A DNA stretch of 26,279 nucleotides from Pseudomonadota bacterium (GTDB lineage: Bacteria; Myxococcota_A; Polyangia; Polyangiales; Polyangiaceae). A program made the translations under genes and the position numbers. Where the stretch lies: NCBI GenBank assembly GCA_023428245.1, contig JAEYYX010000110.1, positions 1-26,279 of the forward strand, read 5' to 3'. Below the pieces are notes generated by a model that did no database searches, was not told the origin of the DNA, and worked only from the letters and a program-made list of their open reading frames with translations. Shown piece by piece: positions 24,570-26,279 of the stretch. Position 1 is the stretch's first letter. The number at the start of each line of letters is the position of its first letter.

Positions 24570-24599
24570 GGCGCGAATGCCACTTCTCGCTTTCGCGCC
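24570..24599. repeat. Inverted repeat downstream of the reductase
   Basis: GGCGCGAA (24570-24577) and TTCGCGCC (24592-24599) pair perfectly around a 14-base loop, then run into short GCGCC repeats up to about 24613. There is no T tract downstream. It may end the reductase transcript or act as an operator for the VOC gene that starts at 24692. Confidence 0.45.
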
Positions 24600-24691
24600 G
24601 CGCCGCGCCGCGTTAAGAAATCCCTTCAGGTTTGAGGCAGCGGGCCGAGAGGGACTCTCTTCCGGGCGGCCCGGCGCCCAAGCGGGGATCG

Positions 24692-25105
24692 ATGACGACT
24701 CAACACACCGATAAGAAGCGCCCCACCGTCCACGTGAGCATCGACGTCCCGAACCTCGAGCAGGGGCTCCGGTTTTATCGAGAGGTATTCGGGTTCGTCG
24801 AAACAGCGCGCCCGTTTCCGACGATGGCGATCCTCGACGGGAACAACGTGACCGTCTGCATGCACGAAAAAGCCACGGGCACTCTGAGCTCCGGGGAACC
24901 CACAGCGACGCGCCACTACGATCGTCACTGGACCCCGGTGCACCTGGACCTCCACGTCGAAGAGTTCGATGCGGTCCTCGAGAAGGTGCGCGCGGAAGGC
25001 GGGACGATTGAGCGTGAGTTCAGGGACCAAGGGCCGAAACCGGTAGGGTTTTGCGCAGACCCCTTCGGCAATGGATTCTGCGTGTTAGGACCGAGGAGAG
25101 GCTGA
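24692..25105 (+). CDS. VOC (glyoxalase/bleomycin-resistance fold) family protein
   Basis: A 137-residue protein of the vicinal-oxygen-chelate superfamily. Two paired modules are seen: residues about 12-75 (VHVSIDVPNLEQGLRFYREV, GFVETARPFPTMAILDGNN) and about 80-135 (PVHLDLHVEEFDAVLEKV, EGGTIEREF, DPFGNGFCVLG). Candidate metal ligands are His14 and the His of PVHLDL. The usual acidic ligand near the end (GNxFE) is replaced by Cys (GNGFC), so it may be a non-enzymatic or binding-only member. The start is the ATG at 24692 behind GGGGATCG; the upstream open codons lack likeness. It might share the detoxification theme of the neighbouring reductase. Confidence 0.88.
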   Translation: MTTQHTDKKRPTVHVSIDVPNLEQGLRFYREVFGFVETARPFPTMAILDGNNVTVCMHEKATGTLSSGEPTATRHYDRHWTPVHLDLHVEEFDAVLEKVRAEGGTIEREFRDQGPKPVGFCADPFGNGFCVLGPRRG

Positions 25106-25155
25106 CGAGCGGTACAACCAGACCTCGCGCCCAAGCGCATCGCTCATACTTCCCG

Positions 25156-25677
25156 TTACGCGCGCAGAATCTTCTCCATCGCTTTGCCCCGAGCGAGCTC
25201 GTCCACGAGCTTGTCGAGGTAGCGGATCTTCCGCATGAGCGGGTCCGTGAGTTCTTCGACCCGCACGCCGCAGACAACCCCTTGAATCAAGCTCATCTTG
25301 GGATTCAGGTGCGGCGCTTTGGCAAAGAAGCTCGCAAGATCGCGCCGATCTTCAAGAACCTGAGCTAACTCGCGGCCGCGATACCCTGTGAGCCAGGTGA
25401 TGACTTCGTCGAGCTCTTCACGCGTGCGGCCCTTCTTCTCGACCTTCTGCAGGTAGAGGGGATAGATGCTTGAGAAGGAGTAGCCGAAGAGGCGCTGCCG
25501 TTTTTTCTCGTCGGCCTTGGCTGGAGTCTCTTGGGCGGTGGCCTTCTTTGAGGTCGGTTGCGTCTTGGCTGGAGCTGACCCGCTTGCCTCGAACGGTGCC
25601 GCCTTGGTTCCCACTTTCTTAGGGGCCACTCGAGTCTTCGTCTGCGCGGCCCGAGTGACCTTCTTGGTCGTCGCCAT
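25156..25677 (-). CDS. DUF2200 protein with basic Lys/Ala/Pro-rich N-terminal tail
   Basis: The C-terminal 115 residues or so are a clear DUF2200 domain: FGYSFSSIYPLYLQKVEKKG, EVITWLTGYRG, FFAKAPHLNPKMSLIQGVVC, DPLMRKIRYLDKLVDELARG, ending KAMEKILR. Function is unknown. Members are usually about 120 residues, but here the ATG at 25675-25677 adds a tail of about 60 residues made almost only of Lys, Ala, Thr, Pro and Arg (TKKVTRAAQTKTRVAPKKVG). This looks like the histone H1-like tails of some high-GC bacteria, so nucleic-acid contact is possible but not shown. The frame is open further upstream to 26241; that part is not coding in this frame. Family call is strong. Confidence 0.92.
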   Translation of the reverse strand: MATTKKVTRAAQTKTRVAPKKVGTKAAPFEASGSAPAKTQPTSKKATAQETPAKADEKKRQRLFGYSFSSIYPLYLQKVEKKGRTREELDEVITWLTGYRGRELAQVLEDRRDLASFFAKAPHLNPKMSLIQGVVCGVRVEELTDPLMRKIRYLDKLVDELARGKAMEKILRA

Positions 25678-25729
25678 CTCTGAGTTTCCCGCCCTTCCTG
25701 GTGGCATCCGATTCGCCGCCACCAGGGTA

Positions 25730-25930
25730 TCACGGGTCCTTGTGAGAGGCCCCCTCCTGCGCGACCAGGAGGCCTCCCGGGGGCTGGCGAGGGACGAGGG
25801 AGACCTCTCGGCTCGTGACACCGAGCTTGGGTCGGCCGGGGCCGCGCACCGGAAGCGGCCCTTCTCGCTCGAGGATTTCGTCGAGGGAGCCGCGTAGATC
25901 GAAGTCGAACTGCCTGCCTGTCTCGCGAGG
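25730..25930 (-). pseudogene. DUF2239-like remnant
   Basis: On the minus strand, about 65 codons read TGRQFDFDLRGSLDEILERE, then RGPGRPKLGVTSREVSLVPR, before losing likeness and meeting a TGA at 25730-25732. The RGPGRPKLGV-REV-L-PR motif preceded by TGRQ-DFDLRG is what I remember as the core of DUF2239 proteins. The usual following part (aromatic helix, QPGGAS, long C-terminal helices) is scrambled or absent, and no proper N-terminus is found upstream although the frame stays open to about 26040. I read it as a decayed gene, 52 bases upstream of the DUF2200 gene. Function of the intact family is unknown. Confidence 0.55.
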
Positions 25931-26077
25931 CGCCGGCCTTCTCGAGGCGGGGCTGGCGGCACGGGGGACCGGCGCGAGCGGCTTTCGTAGAGGACCAGAC
26001 GTCGATCGGGCGTCTTCGAAAGATTTTTGTTGTTCGGCGGTGTAATGATCGGCGGGTGGCCGCGTCTTTCGGGTGAA

Positions 26078-26083
26078 AGGAGA
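26078..26083 (+). promoter_or_regulatory. Strong ribosome binding site for the Cys-rich small protein
   Basis: AAGGAG lies within GAAAGGAGATCACA immediately before the ATG at 26089, at near-ideal spacing. This is the main evidence, with the Cys pattern, that the short frame is a real gene. Bases 25931-26077 hold no other gene and presumably its promoter. Confidence 0.7.
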
Positions 26084-26088
26084 TCACA

Positions 26089-26250
26089 ATGATCGAAAAC
26101 CAGAATCAGACCTGTGCCTGCCGAACCTCCGAAACCCAGCGCGCCCAAGAGGCACAAGCTCCGTCCCCCTGTCGCTGCGGCGCCTCCTGCTCCTGTAACC
26201 CCTGCACCTGTGGACCTGAGTGTGGCTGCTCCTCTGCCCAACGAAAGTGA
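26089..26250 (+). CDS. Metallothionein-like Cys-rich small protein
   Basis: A complete 53-residue frame (ATG to TGA). It contains ten cysteines arranged as C-x-C pairs: C9/C11, C28/C30, C34/C36, C39/C41 and C45/C47, with the dense part reading CRCGASCSCNPCTCGPECGC. There are no aromatic residues and no His, a composition typical of metallothioneins that bind zinc, copper or cadmium through thiolates. It lacks the His-containing zinc-finger layout of cyanobacterial SmtA-type proteins and looks more like eukaryotic-style clusters. A perfect AAGGAG ribosome site precedes it. No regulator is adjacent within the window, which ends 29 bases later. Coding is well supported; metal binding is inferred from composition. 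Confidence 0.78.
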   Translation: MIENQNQTCACRTSETQRAQEAQAPSPCRCGASCSCNPCTCGPECGCSSAQRK

Positions 26251-26265
26251 TCCAAGAGCGGTGGT

Positions 26266-26279
26266 GGGGGGGGGGGGGG
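26266..26279. other. Poly-G run at the right contig end
   Basis: Fourteen consecutive G close the window, matching the run at the left end. This is most simply a sequencing or assembly artefact. The flanking sequence from 26251 to 26265 shows nothing recognisable. Confidence 0.6.

Noticed and set aside
25678..26241. N-terminal extension of the DUF2200 gene to 361 codons
   Set aside because: It would cross the DUF2239-like remnant in another frame and the metallothionein-like gene; the domain plus basic tail starts at the ATG at 25677.

Overview
The window is GC-rich, gene-dense bacterial DNA. Three things point to Myxococcota: a secreted zinc protease ending in a MYXO-CTERM-like tail (Cys, small-residue spacer, hydrophobic stretch, Arg cluster), several Cys-patterned lipoproteins of a kind common in that phylum, and a DUF3943 outer-membrane-type protein. 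No rRNA, tRNA, insertion sequence, integrase or CRISPR array is visible. Runs of 16 G at the left end and 14 G at the right end look like two-colour sequencing artefacts on a metagenome-type contig.

Positions 115-11452 (all minus strand) form one anti-phage operon. In transcription order it is hsdM, a broken Abi_2 (AbiD/AbiF-type) gene, hsdS, a PrrC/RloC-like ATPase, a DUF6978-like gene, a DUF1828 gene, rhuM and hsdR. From hsdS to hsdR five of the six gene-gene contacts are 4-bp stop/start overlaps (GTGA or ATGA) or very short gaps, so these genes are translationally coupled. The three core genes make a complete type I restriction-modification enzyme. The PrrC/RloC-like protein sits between hsdS and hsdR, where E. 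coli prrC sits, and could act as a back-up that attacks tRNA when the restriction enzyme is inhibited. The DUF6978-like/DUF1828/RhuM trio is a less understood passenger cassette.

Positions 11885-13547 hold a protein with a ScoMcrA-like N-terminal head domain joined to an unrecognised C-terminal domain (possibly another defence nuclease), then a DUF1697 gene. 

Positions 13685-19166 carry chromosomal-type genes: a repeat-tailed lipoprotein, a DUF6544-like membrane protein, and a minus-strand group of lipoprotein, DUF3943 protein and a Tat/lipoprotein-type extradiol dioxygenase. A second, cytosolic dioxygenase of the same family lies beyond.

Positions 19310-20079 are a scar. The tail of a LysR regulator (minus) abuts a frameshifted aldo/keto reductase (plus) that lacks its N-terminus, as if a deletion had removed the promoter region between two divergent genes. 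After it come a lipoprotein with a clear intrinsic terminator, the MYXO-CTERM-like metalloprotease, an AraC regulator divergent from an intact aldo/keto reductase, a VOC protein, a DUF2200 protein with a basic Lys/Ala/Pro tail, a DUF2239-like remnant and, at the right edge, a 53-residue Cys-rich metallothionein-like protein with an excellent ribosome binding site. 

Three degraded loci (Abi_2, LysR/AKR, DUF2239-like) in 26 kb suggest an actively eroding region, or some assembly errors. Read mapping would decide between these.
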